Shown: positions 1-5,110 of the stretch, piece after piece
Layout of the letters: every line of letters starts with the position of its first letter
Numbering within the stretch: position 1 is the first letter of the stretch
DNA from: an uncultured Dorea sp.
GTDB taxonomy: Bacteria > Bacillota > Clostridia > Lachnospirales > Lachnospiraceae
Direction: 5' to 3'
DNA length: 5,110 nt
NCBI RefSeq assembly: GCF_934294775.1
Contig: NZ_CAKRAH010000096.1
Location: forward strand, 1 to 5,110
The notes under the pieces: generated by a model
The model's input: the letters and a program-made list of their open reading frames with translations, nothing else
Databases searched by the model: none
What the model was told of the DNA's origin: nothing
Made by a program: the position numbers and the translations under genes

Positions 1-105
1 AGTCGCGGACCAGATCTTATACCAAGGCATACGCAAGGACCGGGAATCCAACCCAAATTAATGTATTAAACAGCAATAGCACTCTCTACTGTAAAGGAAA
101 ATGCA
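1..105. other. Left edge, no identifiable gene
   Basis: Nothing here can be assigned. On the + strand one frame is open from the window edge to a TAA at 59-61 and could be the last 19 codons of an upstream gene (ending RESNPN), but so short a tail has no recognisable family signature and does not look like the C-terminus of NadA. Another + frame stays open to 130, into the nadB promoter, and a - strand frame is open from 57 leftwards. All are short enough to be chance. From 62 to 105 the DNA is AT-rich upstream sequence of the nadB promoter. Confidence 0.2.
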
Positions 106-125
106 ACATGTGTCTTGTCACATGT
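106..125. promoter_or_regulatory. Probable NiaR operator (20-bp palindrome) upstream of nadB
   Basis: Half-sites ACATGTG (106-112) and CACATGT (119-125) are perfect inverted copies separated by 6 bp, and the spacer keeps a symmetric C and G. The pattern agrees with the niacin-repressor (NiaR/YrxA) recognition palindrome of Firmicutes as I remember it (ACA-n-GTGTC...GACAC-n-TGT). It covers the -35 box at 115-120, so bound repressor would block RNA polymerase directly. A niaR gene lies in the same operon, which makes the assignment much stronger than the palindrome alone. No second copy was found elsewhere in the window. Confidence 0.85.
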
Positions 126-143
126 AAATAACAGTGGTATAAT
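115..143 (+). promoter_or_regulatory. Sigma-A type promoter of the nadB-nadC-niaR operon
   Basis: The -35 box is TTGTCA at 115-120, the spacer is exactly 17 bp, and the -10 box is a perfect TATAAT at 138-143 preceded by TG at 135-136 (extended -10). Transcription should begin near 150, giving a leader of about 67 nt before the nadB start. The -35 box lies inside the putative NiaR palindrome, so the promoter should be strong when derepressed and silenced when niacin is abundant. Confidence 0.85.
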
Positions 144-156
144 GTGGAAAGTTTGA

Positions 157-177
157 ACAGTCAGTATCACTGGCTGT
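157..177 (+). other. Stem-loop in the nadB 5' leader
   Basis: A 9-bp stem (157-165 with 169-177, one G-U wobble) closes a 3-nt ATC loop, starting about 7 nt after the predicted transcription start. It is not followed by a T-run, so it does not look like a terminator, and it leaves the Shine-Dalgarno site at 204-209 free. It may protect the 5' end of the mRNA, or it may be chance. The leader is too short and simple to match a known NAD or niacin-related riboswitch that I can recognise. Confidence 0.4.
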
Positions 178-216
178 GGACGGAAAAAACGCAGTATATG
201 AAAAGAGGATGTTATT

Positions 217-1410
217 ATGAAAATGAATGCAGATACAGTAATTGTAGGAAGTGGGGTTGCAGGACTTTTTAGTGCCTTGAATTTACCAGAAGAACAGGAT
301 ATTATATTAATTACCAAGTCTGATCTGGAAAGCAGCGATTCTTTCCTTGCACAGGGGGGAATCTGTGTATTAAGAGACGAAGGTGACTATGACAGCTACT
401 TTGAAGATACCATGAAAGCAGGTCATTATGAGAACCGCAAAGAATCCGTAGATATTATGATCCGTAATTCCAGAGATATCATCAATGATCTGGTAAAATA
501 CGGAGTGGAATTTGAAAAGAAGGATGGAGAATTTGCCTATACAAGAGAAGGTGCACATTCAAAACCAAGAATTTTGTTCCATGAAGATGTTACAGGAAAA
601 GAAATCACCAGCAAATTACTTGCGCAAGTGAAAAAAATGAAAAATGTGAAAATGTATGAATATACAGAGATGACAGATGTGATCATCGAAGACGGAAAAT
701 GCGTGGGAATCAAAGCAAAGAATGAAAAAGGAACTTATGAAATCTATGCAGAGAATACGATTCTTGCAAGTGGTGGTATCGGAGGTACTTACCAGCATTC
801 TACAAATTTCCCACATCTGACAGGTGATGCGATCGAGATTGCTAAAAAGCATGGAATCCGTCTGGAGCATCTGGACTATGTACAGATCCATCCGACAACA
901 TTGTATTCCAAGAAACCGGGAAGACGCTTCCTGATATCAGAGTCCGTACGAGGCGAGGGGGCTGTCCTTTATAATAAGAACAAAGAACGTTTTGTAGATG
1001 AGCTTCTTCCAAGAGATGTGGTGACGAAGGCAATCAGGAAAGAGATGGAAAAAGACGGAACAGACCATGTATGGCTTTCTATGGAACATATTCCAAAAGA
1101 GACCATTTTAAAACATTTCCCAAACATCTACGAGCATTGCCTGGAAGAAGGCTATGATGTAACAAAAGAATGTATCCCGGTTGTACCGGCACAGCACTAT
1201 TTTATGGGGGGAATCTGGGTGGATTCAGACAGCAGGACATCTATGGAACATCTGTATGCGGTTGGTGAGACAAGCTGCAACGGAGTTCACGGAGCGAACC
1301 GTCTGGCAAGTAATTCGCTTCTGGAAAGTCTGGTATTTGCAAAACGGGCAGCGAAAAAGATTACAGCAGAAGAAATACAGGAAAAAGCATCCGAGAAAAA
1401 AGCTGTGTAA
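217..1410 (+). CDS. nadB: L-aspartate oxidase NadB (compact form)
   Basis: This FAD enzyme oxidises L-aspartate to iminoaspartate, the first step of bacterial de novo NAD synthesis in the cytoplasm. Visible family features are the FAD dinucleotide motif VGSGVAGLFSA (residues 10-20), the SFLAQGGI segment (42-49), REGAHSKPRILFHEDVTG (110-127), ASGGIGGTY (184-192), the IHPT active-site histidine (225), RGEGAVL (245-251), LPRDVVTKAI with the catalytic-type arginine (266), the QHYFMGG histidine (327), and GANRLASNSLLE (359-370), which closes the FAD fold. The Asp-oxidase residues rather than a generic fumarate-reductase context, plus nadC next door, support NadB. The start ATG has AGAGGA at 204-209 with 7-nt spacing. 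At 397 residues it is much shorter than the roughly 530-540 residue E. coli and B. subtilis enzymes: it stops just after the FAD domain and lacks the C-terminal helical domain. I see no frameshift remnant downstream. First gene of the NiaR-controlled operon. Confidence 0.95.
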   Translation: MKMNADTVIVGSGVAGLFSALNLPEEQDIILITKSDLESSDSFLAQGGICVLRDEGDYDSYFEDTMKAGHYENRKESVDIMIRNSRDIINDLVKYGVEFEKKDGEFAYTREGAHSKPRILFHEDVTGKEITSKLLAQVKKMKNVKMYEYTEMTDVIIEDGKCVGIKAKNEKGTYEIYAENTILASGGIGGTYQHSTNFPHLTGDAIEIAKKHGIRLEHLDYVQIHPTTLYSKKPGRRFLISESVRGEGAVLYNKNKERFVDELLPRDVVTKAIRKEMEKDGTDHVWLSMEHIPKETILKHFPNIYEHCLEEGYDVTKECIPVVPAQHYFMGGIWVDSDSRTSMEHLYAVGETSCNGVHGANRLASNSLLESLVFAKRAAKKITAEEIQEKASEKKAV

Positions 1411-1518
1411 CTGTCAGATAGTGTCTGTAGAATGTATAAGCAGCAATAGAAAACAAAAAGAATTAAAAAATACACTCTGATGTAAGACAAATTAGATAAG
1501 GGAAAAAGGAGACAGGCT

Positions 1519-2370
1519 ATGAATAATATAACAATGACATTACAGGTGGATCACCTGATCCTGGAGGCATTAAAAGAAGACATTTCAAGTGAAGATGTAA
1601 CAACGAATGCGGTTATGCATGAAGCGGTAAAGGGAGAAGTAGACTTAATCTGCAAGCAGGACGGAGTAATCGCAGGACTTCAGATCTTCCAGAGAGTATT
1701 CGAACTTCTGGATAAAGATACAAAGGTAGAATTCTTCTGCAAAGATGGAGAGGAAGTAAAGAACGGACAGCTGATGGGAAAAGTAACGGGAGATATCCGT
1801 GTGCTTCTTTCCGGTGAGCGTGTTGCACTGAACTATCTGCAGAGAATGAGCGGAATTGCAACTTATACACATTCGGTAGCTTCTCTTCTGGAAGGAAGTA
1901 AAACAAAGCTTCTGGATACCAGAAAGACAACTCCGAATATGAGAATATTTGAAAAATATGCAGTCAGAGTCGGCGGCGGATACAATCACCGCTATAATCT
2001 TTCCGATGGGGTACTGTTAAAAGATAACCACATTGGTGCAGCCGGAAGTGTAACAAAAGCCGTACAGATGGCAAAAGACTATGCACCATTCGTAAGAAAA
2101 ATCGAAGTAGAAGTAGAGAATCTTGACATGGTAAAAGAAGCTGTAGAAGCAGGTGCAGACATCATTATGCTGGATAATATGTCTACGGAAGAGATGCAGG
2201 AGGCAATCCGTATCATTGATGGACGGGCAGAGACAGAGTGTTCCGGAAATGTAACAAAAGAAAATATCGGACGACTGACCTCGCTTGGTGTTGATTACAT
2301 TTCCAGTGGGGCACTGACACATTCGGCTCCGATTCTGGATATTTCTTTAAAACACCTCCATGCGATTTAA
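1519..2370 (+). CDS. nadC: Nicotinate-nucleotide pyrophosphorylase (quinolinate phosphoribosyltransferase) NadC
   Basis: NadC converts quinolinate and PRPP to nicotinate mononucleotide, CO2 and pyrophosphate, the step where the de novo route joins the common NAD pathway. Its 283 residues match the usual family length. The N-terminal open-sandwich domain carries EDISSEDVTTNAV (20-32) and GVIAGLQIF (49-57). The barrel domain carries GERVALNYLQRMSGIAT (99-115), the substrate-binding LLDTRKTTP (131-139), VRVGGGYNHRYNLSDGVLLKDNHI (149-172, with the conserved Arg, His and Lys residues), EVEVENL (196-202), ADIIMLDNM (213-221) and YISSGALTHSAP (260-271). All expected active-site blocks are present. 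The start has AAGGAGA at 1506-1512 with 6-nt spacing. It follows nadB after 108 bp without an apparent terminator or new promoter, so the two are probably cotranscribed. Confidence 0.97.
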   Translation: MNNITMTLQVDHLILEALKEDISSEDVTTNAVMHEAVKGEVDLICKQDGVIAGLQIFQRVFELLDKDTKVEFFCKDGEEVKNGQLMGKVTGDIRVLLSGERVALNYLQRMSGIATYTHSVASLLEGSKTKLLDTRKTTPNMRIFEKYAVRVGGGYNHRYNLSDGVLLKDNHIGAAGSVTKAVQMAKDYAPFVRKIEVEVENLDMVKEAVEAGADIIMLDNMSTEEMQEAIRIIDGRAETECSGNVTKENIGRLTSLGVDYISSGALTHSAPILDISLKHLHAI

Positions 2371-2467
2371 TCTGTTCGAAGATTGCGGAAATGCATAGAA
2401 ATGGATCAATCCGGATAGATCAGCCAGTGGTAGAATCTGTAGATGAAATAGCAGAAAATAAAGAATT

Positions 2468-2476
2468 GGGAGGTGG
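2468..2476 (+). promoter_or_regulatory. Ribosome binding site deciding the niaR start
   Basis: GGGAGGTGG lies 7 nt before the ATG at 2484. The reading frame is open to an earlier ATG at 2391, but that codon has no comparable purine-rich site, and the 31 extra residues (rich in charged and polar residues) precede the start of the normal HTH fold. The 2484 start is preferred. Confidence 0.8.
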
Positions 2477-2483
2477 CAGAAAA

Positions 2484-3008
2484 ATGCACGGATCTGAAAG
2501 AAGAGAACAGATAATCAGACAGATTCAGGAAAGTAAAGCTCCGGTATCAGGGACAAAGCTTGCTTCTCTTTATAATGTCAGCCGTCAGGTGATCGTGCAG
2601 GATATTGCATTGATCAGGGCGGCAGGATATGAGATCATATCAACAAACCGTGGATATATATTGAACCAGCCAAAAACGGTGAGCAGAATCTTCAAAGTAC
2701 AGCATACAGATGAACAGCTGGAAGAGGAACTGAATGCCATCGTAGACCTTGGAGGATGTGTAGATAATGTAATGATCCATCATAGAGTCTATGGCAAGAT
2801 GGAGGCGGATCTGGCACTTAGTTCCAGAAGAAAAGTCGGTGCATTTATGGAAGATATCAGAAGTGGAAAATCAAGTCCGCTTAAGAATATCACATCCAAT
2901 TATCATTATCATAAGGTCAGCGCAGACAGTGAAGAAACACTGGATCTGATTGAAGAAGAGTTACGTAAAAAGGGCTTTCTGGTTGAAGAAAAACGTCAGG
3001 TGAGTTAA
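2484..3008 (+). CDS. niaR: NiaR, niacin-responsive transcriptional repressor (HTH plus 3H domain)
   Basis: This cytoplasmic DNA-binding protein represses NAD synthesis and niacin uptake genes when nicotinic acid is present. Using the 2484 start it has 174 residues, the normal length. Residues 5-60 form an HTH_11-type winged helix (ERREQIIRQIQ, then SGTKLASLYNVSRQVIVQDIALIR as recognition helices, then the wing GYEIISTNRGYIL). Residues 70-170 form the 3H ligand domain. By alignment from memory with Thermotoga maritima NiaR (TM1602), the metal ligands correspond to His74, Glu82, His141 and His143 (in YHYHK). An IHH pair is at 98-100. It follows nadC after 113 bp with no visible terminator, so it should be the third gene of the operon it controls through the palindrome at 106-125, giving negative autoregulation. 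Confidence 0.93.
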   Translation: MHGSERREQIIRQIQESKAPVSGTKLASLYNVSRQVIVQDIALIRAAGYEIISTNRGYILNQPKTVSRIFKVQHTDEQLEEELNAIVDLGGCVDNVMIHHRVYGKMEADLALSSRRKVGAFMEDIRSGKSSPLKNITSNYHYHKVSADSEETLDLIEEELRKKGFLVEEKRQVS

Positions 3009-3098
3009 AGCAATAACAGGCATACTTTTGAAAAAATAAACTGCGGTAATTAACAGAATAATCAGGGAAAATATATGGTATTTTCTGATGAAAAAAGG

Positions 3099-3104
3099 TA
3101 TAAT
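3099..3104 (+). promoter_or_regulatory. Possible -10 box before the kinase-like gene
   Basis: A perfect TATAAT lies 45 bp before the 3150 start in an AT-rich gap. The best -35 candidate at 17-bp spacing (3076-3081, TGGTAT) is poor and there is no TG extension, so this may be a chance match. If real, the downstream gene has its own promoter outside NiaR control; otherwise it is read through from niaR. Confidence 0.3.
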
Positions 3105-3135
3105 AAAGGCAAATTATTGCGTTACTTTTTATCTG

Positions 3136-3142
3136 AAGGAGG
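3136..3142 (+). promoter_or_regulatory. Ribosome binding site deciding the kinase-like start
   Basis: AAGGAGG, an essentially perfect Shine-Dalgarno sequence, lies 7 nt before the ATG at 3150. The frame is open to an ATG at 3075, but the 25 extra residues are lysine- and aromatic-rich, lack a good ribosome site, and overlap the putative -10 box and this ribosome site. The 3150 start also puts the P-loop at residues 10-21, as in related kinases. Confidence 0.85.
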
Positions 3143-3149
3143 GATACCT

Positions 3150-3767
3150 ATGACAGAACATAAGATTATTACAATAGGCAGACAATTTGGAAGCGGCGGT
3201 CATGAGATTGGGAATCTGCTTGCAACAAGACTGGATATTCCGTTATATGATAACAATCTGGTCAGAATGGCAGCAGAGAAGATGGATATCAGGGAAGAGA
3301 CGGCAAAAGCGATTGACGAGACATCGCTTAATAGTTTTGTATCCAGTTATGTGATCTCACCGATGGGATATTCTTCCTATATTAATTCAGAAGAATATGT
3401 ACAGCCGCTCACAGAGCAGATGTTCGAACTTCAGTCGGAAATTATCCGAAAGTTAGCGGCAAAAGGTTCATGTGTAATCGTTGGACGTTGTGCGGATTAT
3501 ATATTAAAAGACAATCCGAACTGTATAAACGTATTTATCTGTGCTGACAGGGCAGACCGTGTAAAACGCATTGCCGAACGGTATGATGTGTCAGAAAAGA
3601 AGGCGCTTGACCGGATCAAACGTATGGACCGGGAACGCAAATATTATTATGAATCCCATACGGGACTGGAATGGGGAAGCATCAGTTCCCACCAGATACT
3701 TTTAAATGCAAGCCTTCTTGGAATAGAAGGAACGGTCGATGTGTTAGAGGGAATTTATAAAAAGTAG
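3150..3767 (+). CDS. Cytidylate kinase-like P-loop protein
   Basis: A 205-residue soluble protein of the Cytidylate_kin2 (AAA_26-like) group, a P-loop NTPase family abundant in gut Clostridia. The sequence shows KIITIGRQFGSGGHEIG (5-21), a P-loop with the GR-GSGG pattern typical of this group, then IPLYDNNLV (30-38), where CMP kinases have a switch from the P-loop strand to the substrate region. A second core strand GSCVIVGRCADYIL (106-119) is followed by NVFICADRADRVKRI (127-141) and a basic lid-like stretch, ALDRIKRMDRERKYYYESHTG (152-172). Family members are usually annotated as cytidylate kinases by similarity, but true CMP kinase (Cmk) is a separate, better conserved family. The substrate here is unknown and CMP phosphorylation is not shown. 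It lies 141 bp after niaR and ends before a probable terminator. A link to NAD metabolism is not supported by the sequence itself. Confidence 0.85.
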   Translation: MTEHKIITIGRQFGSGGHEIGNLLATRLDIPLYDNNLVRMAAEKMDIREETAKAIDETSLNSFVSSYVISPMGYSSYINSEEYVQPLTEQMFELQSEIIRKLAAKGSCVIVGRCADYILKDNPNCINVFICADRADRVKRIAERYDVSEKKALDRIKRMDRERKYYYESHTGLEWGSISSHQILLNASLLGIEGTVDVLEGIYKK

Positions 3768-3816
3768 GATAAAATCAGTTTGAAAGTTATGAGCTGACAG
3801 AGTTATATAAAATAGG

Positions 3817-3875
3817 AATGAGCAGTGTATATACAGACGAAGTGGGAATGGATCGTTATGTATACACTGCTCATT
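3817..3875. terminator. Long inverted repeat, probable terminator between convergent genes
   Basis: AATGAGCAGTGTATA (3817-3831) and TATACACTGCTCATT (3861-3875) are perfect 15-bp inverted copies. The 29-nt loop can itself pair over 5 bp (3836-3840 with 3853-3857, one wobble), so the RNA would form one extended hairpin. On the + strand the stem runs into TTTT (3874-3877) then GAT, a weak U-tract. On the - strand the stem is followed by CCTATTTTATATAA, also T-rich. The position, 49 bp after the kinase-like stop and 59 bp past the stop of the opposing gene, fits a bidirectional terminator. The long loop and short U-tract are atypical. Confidence 0.55.
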
Positions 3876-3934
3876 TTGATACCTAAGTATGCAAGAGAAG
3901 CTGCCAGTGGCGGGTCCTCTGTATATACCGGATA

Positions 3935-5110
3935 TTACTCGAATCCAAGTATGGTTTTCTCATTCTGGATATCTGAGTATAATTTCAAATGCATATCCCC
4001 GGTATGATAAACCTTTACAATATCTTCATAGTCTTTGCAATCAGGCAGTATCTCTGTAAGAATGTTAGACATATCATGAAAAATATCCTTATGGAACAGC
4101 CGTGTTTTCTGATTATCGAATAACGCAGTATAAAAAATCTCCGCTTCAACAAGATCCTGGAACATGTGACTGCCATAGGAGAGCTCAGGCATATATCCGG
4201 CTTCGCTATCGGACATTTCGCAGATCGCACAGAAATGATTGATTTGAGCAAAGCTTACCGGAACGCCAAGTTCCGGAGAAGAAGTTCCGATACGGCCGGG
4301 AGCAAATAAAAGTAGGTTCTTTTTTGATTTACGAAAATGCTGGTTGATATCGCCGATAATATGTGCAATGTCTGGTTTGCGCTTATATGGAAATTCATAA
4401 TAAGCTTTCGCATCGATCAGGATCACATAGTCAATATCTTCTGCCCGCGAGCCGCCCATGGAAGCGTCTGTAACGGAAAAAACTGTCTTTTCATCCGGAA
4501 GAGAAGGAACAACTACAGCATCGCGCCTTGTGCCTACCTGAAGCGGCCGGCACTGTAATAAGTTAAAGACAAATTCACCGTCATCATTTCCATTGATGGT
4601 AAATTCAATGTCGACAGGATATTGATAAGCATTTTGCAAGGTATGTAAAAGAGATTTCATGCAGTCGGTAAATTCTTTGTTCCGTACAAGTCCCTCACAG
4701 CTTGCAAAGAGAATTTCACGGTGCTGTCCACGTTCGCGAAATGTCCGCTCTGCATCATAATCATGTTCTAACACCAGCTTTTTATACCAGTTGTCCATAT
4801 GGGGAGTTACAGCCATCAAAGGTCTGGAAGAAAGAGATTTTGTAGTATAATCCATAAGGTCAACATAACGCTGTGAATATTGGTGCTTTGCCCAGCTTGC
4901 GGTCAGGGTAGAGCGGTCCGGGGCAGAGAGATTCACAATCCGCGGGTAATCGCCCTCGGTACGGTCAACGGCCCGGGTGCCAAGTCCCATTACAAGACGA
5001 AGCATACCATCGGATGCGTTGATGGAATTGTCCCATTTATAGGCACTGTAGGAATATCCGACACCGGCGGCATTTGGCATGAGAAAGTCTTCGTACATAG
5101 ATCCGGATAC
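3935..5110 (-). CDS. PEP/pyruvate-binding domain protein (PEP synthase-like), C-terminal part, cut by the window edge
   Basis: The frame is open through the right edge (four codons, VSGS, precede the first in-window ATG at 5098), so the N-terminus and most of the ATP-grasp-like domain are missing; that ATG is internal. Numbering from it, residues 1-60 (RLVMGLGTRAVD at 34-45) resemble the glycine-rich part of the PPDK_N nucleotide-binding domain. VDIEFTING (162-170) and LLQCRPLQ (180-187) match the end of that domain, where PpsA and PPDK carry a conserved QxRP. About 200 residues follow, with APGRIGTSSPELGVPVSFAQI (266-286) and SYGSHMFQDL (307-316). I recall a similar PGR-G-S...LG-PV...QI...GTHFFQ block in PEP/pyruvate-binding proteins of Bacteroidetes and Clostridia. 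No phosphohistidine motif (GG-T-HAA) or PEP-binding barrel is visible, so it is unlikely to be an ordinary PEP synthase. The true substrate is unknown. Transcribed towards the kinase-like gene. Confidence 0.85.
   Translation of the reverse strand, partial: VSGSMYEDFLMPNAAGVGYSYSAYKWDNSINASDGMLRLVMGLGTRAVDRTEGDYPRIVNLSAPDRSTLTASWAKHQYSQRYVDLMDYTTKSLSSRPLMAVTPHMDNWYKKLVLEHDYDAERTFRERGQHREILFASCEGLVRNKEFTDCMKSLLHTLQNAYQYPVDIEFTINGNDDGEFVFNLLQCRPLQVGTRRDAVVVPSLPDEKTVFSVTDASMGGSRAEDIDYVILIDAKAYYEFPYKRKPDIAHIIGDINQHFRKSKKNLLLFAPGRIGTSSPELGVPVSFAQINHFCAICEMSDSEAGYMPELSYGSHMFQDLVEAEIFYTALFDNQKTRLFHKDIFHDMSNILTEILPDCKDYEDIVKVYHTGDMHLKLYSDIQNEKTILGFE

Noticed and set aside
1..57. Possible tRNA-like T-arm on the - strand (GGG-TTGGATT-CCC around 42-57)
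   Set aside because: The loop breaks the TTC consensus, and the region where the 5' half of a tRNA should lie is the nadB promoter and operator with no matching acceptor, D or anticodon arms.
150..216. Riboswitch in the nadB leader
   Set aside because: The leader is only about 67 nt with a single simple hairpin, no terminator or sequestering alternative structure, and no motif of a known NAD-sensing riboswitch that I recognise.
1181..1480. 99-residue + strand frame overlapping the end of nadB, considered as a remnant of the missing NadB C-terminal domain
   Set aside because: It overlaps nadB in another frame, its translation is tryptophan- and arginine-rich shadow sequence, and nothing in it resembles a NadB helical domain.
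1411..1518. Second NiaR site or internal promoter between nadB and nadC
   Set aside because: No palindrome with ACATGTG-like arms and no convincing -35/-10 pair was found; the gap reads as ordinary intra-operon spacer.
2391..2483. 31-residue N-terminal extension of NiaR from the ATG at 2391
   Set aside because: No ribosome site at 2391, a strong one before 2484, and the family's normal length and HTH fold begin at 2484. Calling the longer form would add an unrelated charged leader.
3075..3149. 25-residue N-terminal extension of the kinase-like protein
   Set aside because: The AAGGAGG site lies inside it, 7 nt before ATG 3150, and the P-loop strand begins just after 3150.
3825..4007. 60-residue + strand open frame in the convergent gap
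   Set aside because: It begins inside the inverted repeat, has no ribosome site, and its second half overlaps the 3' end of the well-supported - strand gene antisense.

Overview
The window looks like a chromosomal segment of a low-to-moderate GC Firmicute, most likely a gut Clostridium of the Lachnospiraceae type. This is judged from codon use, purine-rich Shine-Dalgarno sites (AGAGGA, AAGGAGA, GGGAGGTGG, AAGGAGG), the NiaR-type regulator, and the presence of a Cytidylate_kin2-like protein and a PEP/pyruvate-binding protein of a kind common in that group. The genus cannot be fixed from the sequence.

Left part (1-3008): a de novo NAD biosynthesis unit on the + strand. A strong sigma-A type promoter (TTGTCA, 17 bp, TATAAT with an upstream TG) lies before nadB. 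A near-perfect 20-bp palindrome, matching the niacin repressor NiaR site as I recall it, sits across its -35 box. The transcript would start near 150, form a 9-bp hairpin in the leader, and encode nadB (L-aspartate oxidase, a compact 397-residue form), nadC (quinolinate phosphoribosyltransferase, full length) and niaR (the niacin-responsive repressor). The repressor would therefore control its own operon: when niacin is available, NiaR shuts off NadB, NadC and itself. The quinolinate synthase gene nadA is not in this window, although NadB and NadC need it as the middle step.

Middle (3009-3934): after a 141-bp gap comes a P-loop kinase of the cytidylate-kinase-like family (start at 3150). Its role is unknown. 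It is followed by a 167-bp convergent intergenic region with a perfect 15-bp inverted repeat (3817-3831 / 3861-3875), probably a terminator.

Right part (3935-5110): on the - strand, the C-terminal part of a PEP/pyruvate-binding (PpsA/PPDK ATP-grasp-like) protein that runs off the right edge. It keeps the end of the nucleotide-binding domain (QCRPL) and then has a roughly 200-residue C-terminal domain instead of the phosphohistidine and PEP-binding domains of true PEP synthase.

The first ~100 bases hold no gene I can identify. I see no mobile element, CRISPR array, tRNA or rRNA. The window is mostly ordinary metabolism. The points most worth a second look are the repressor feedback loop, the absence of nadA, the unusual C-terminal domain of the PEP-binding protein, and the two hairpins.
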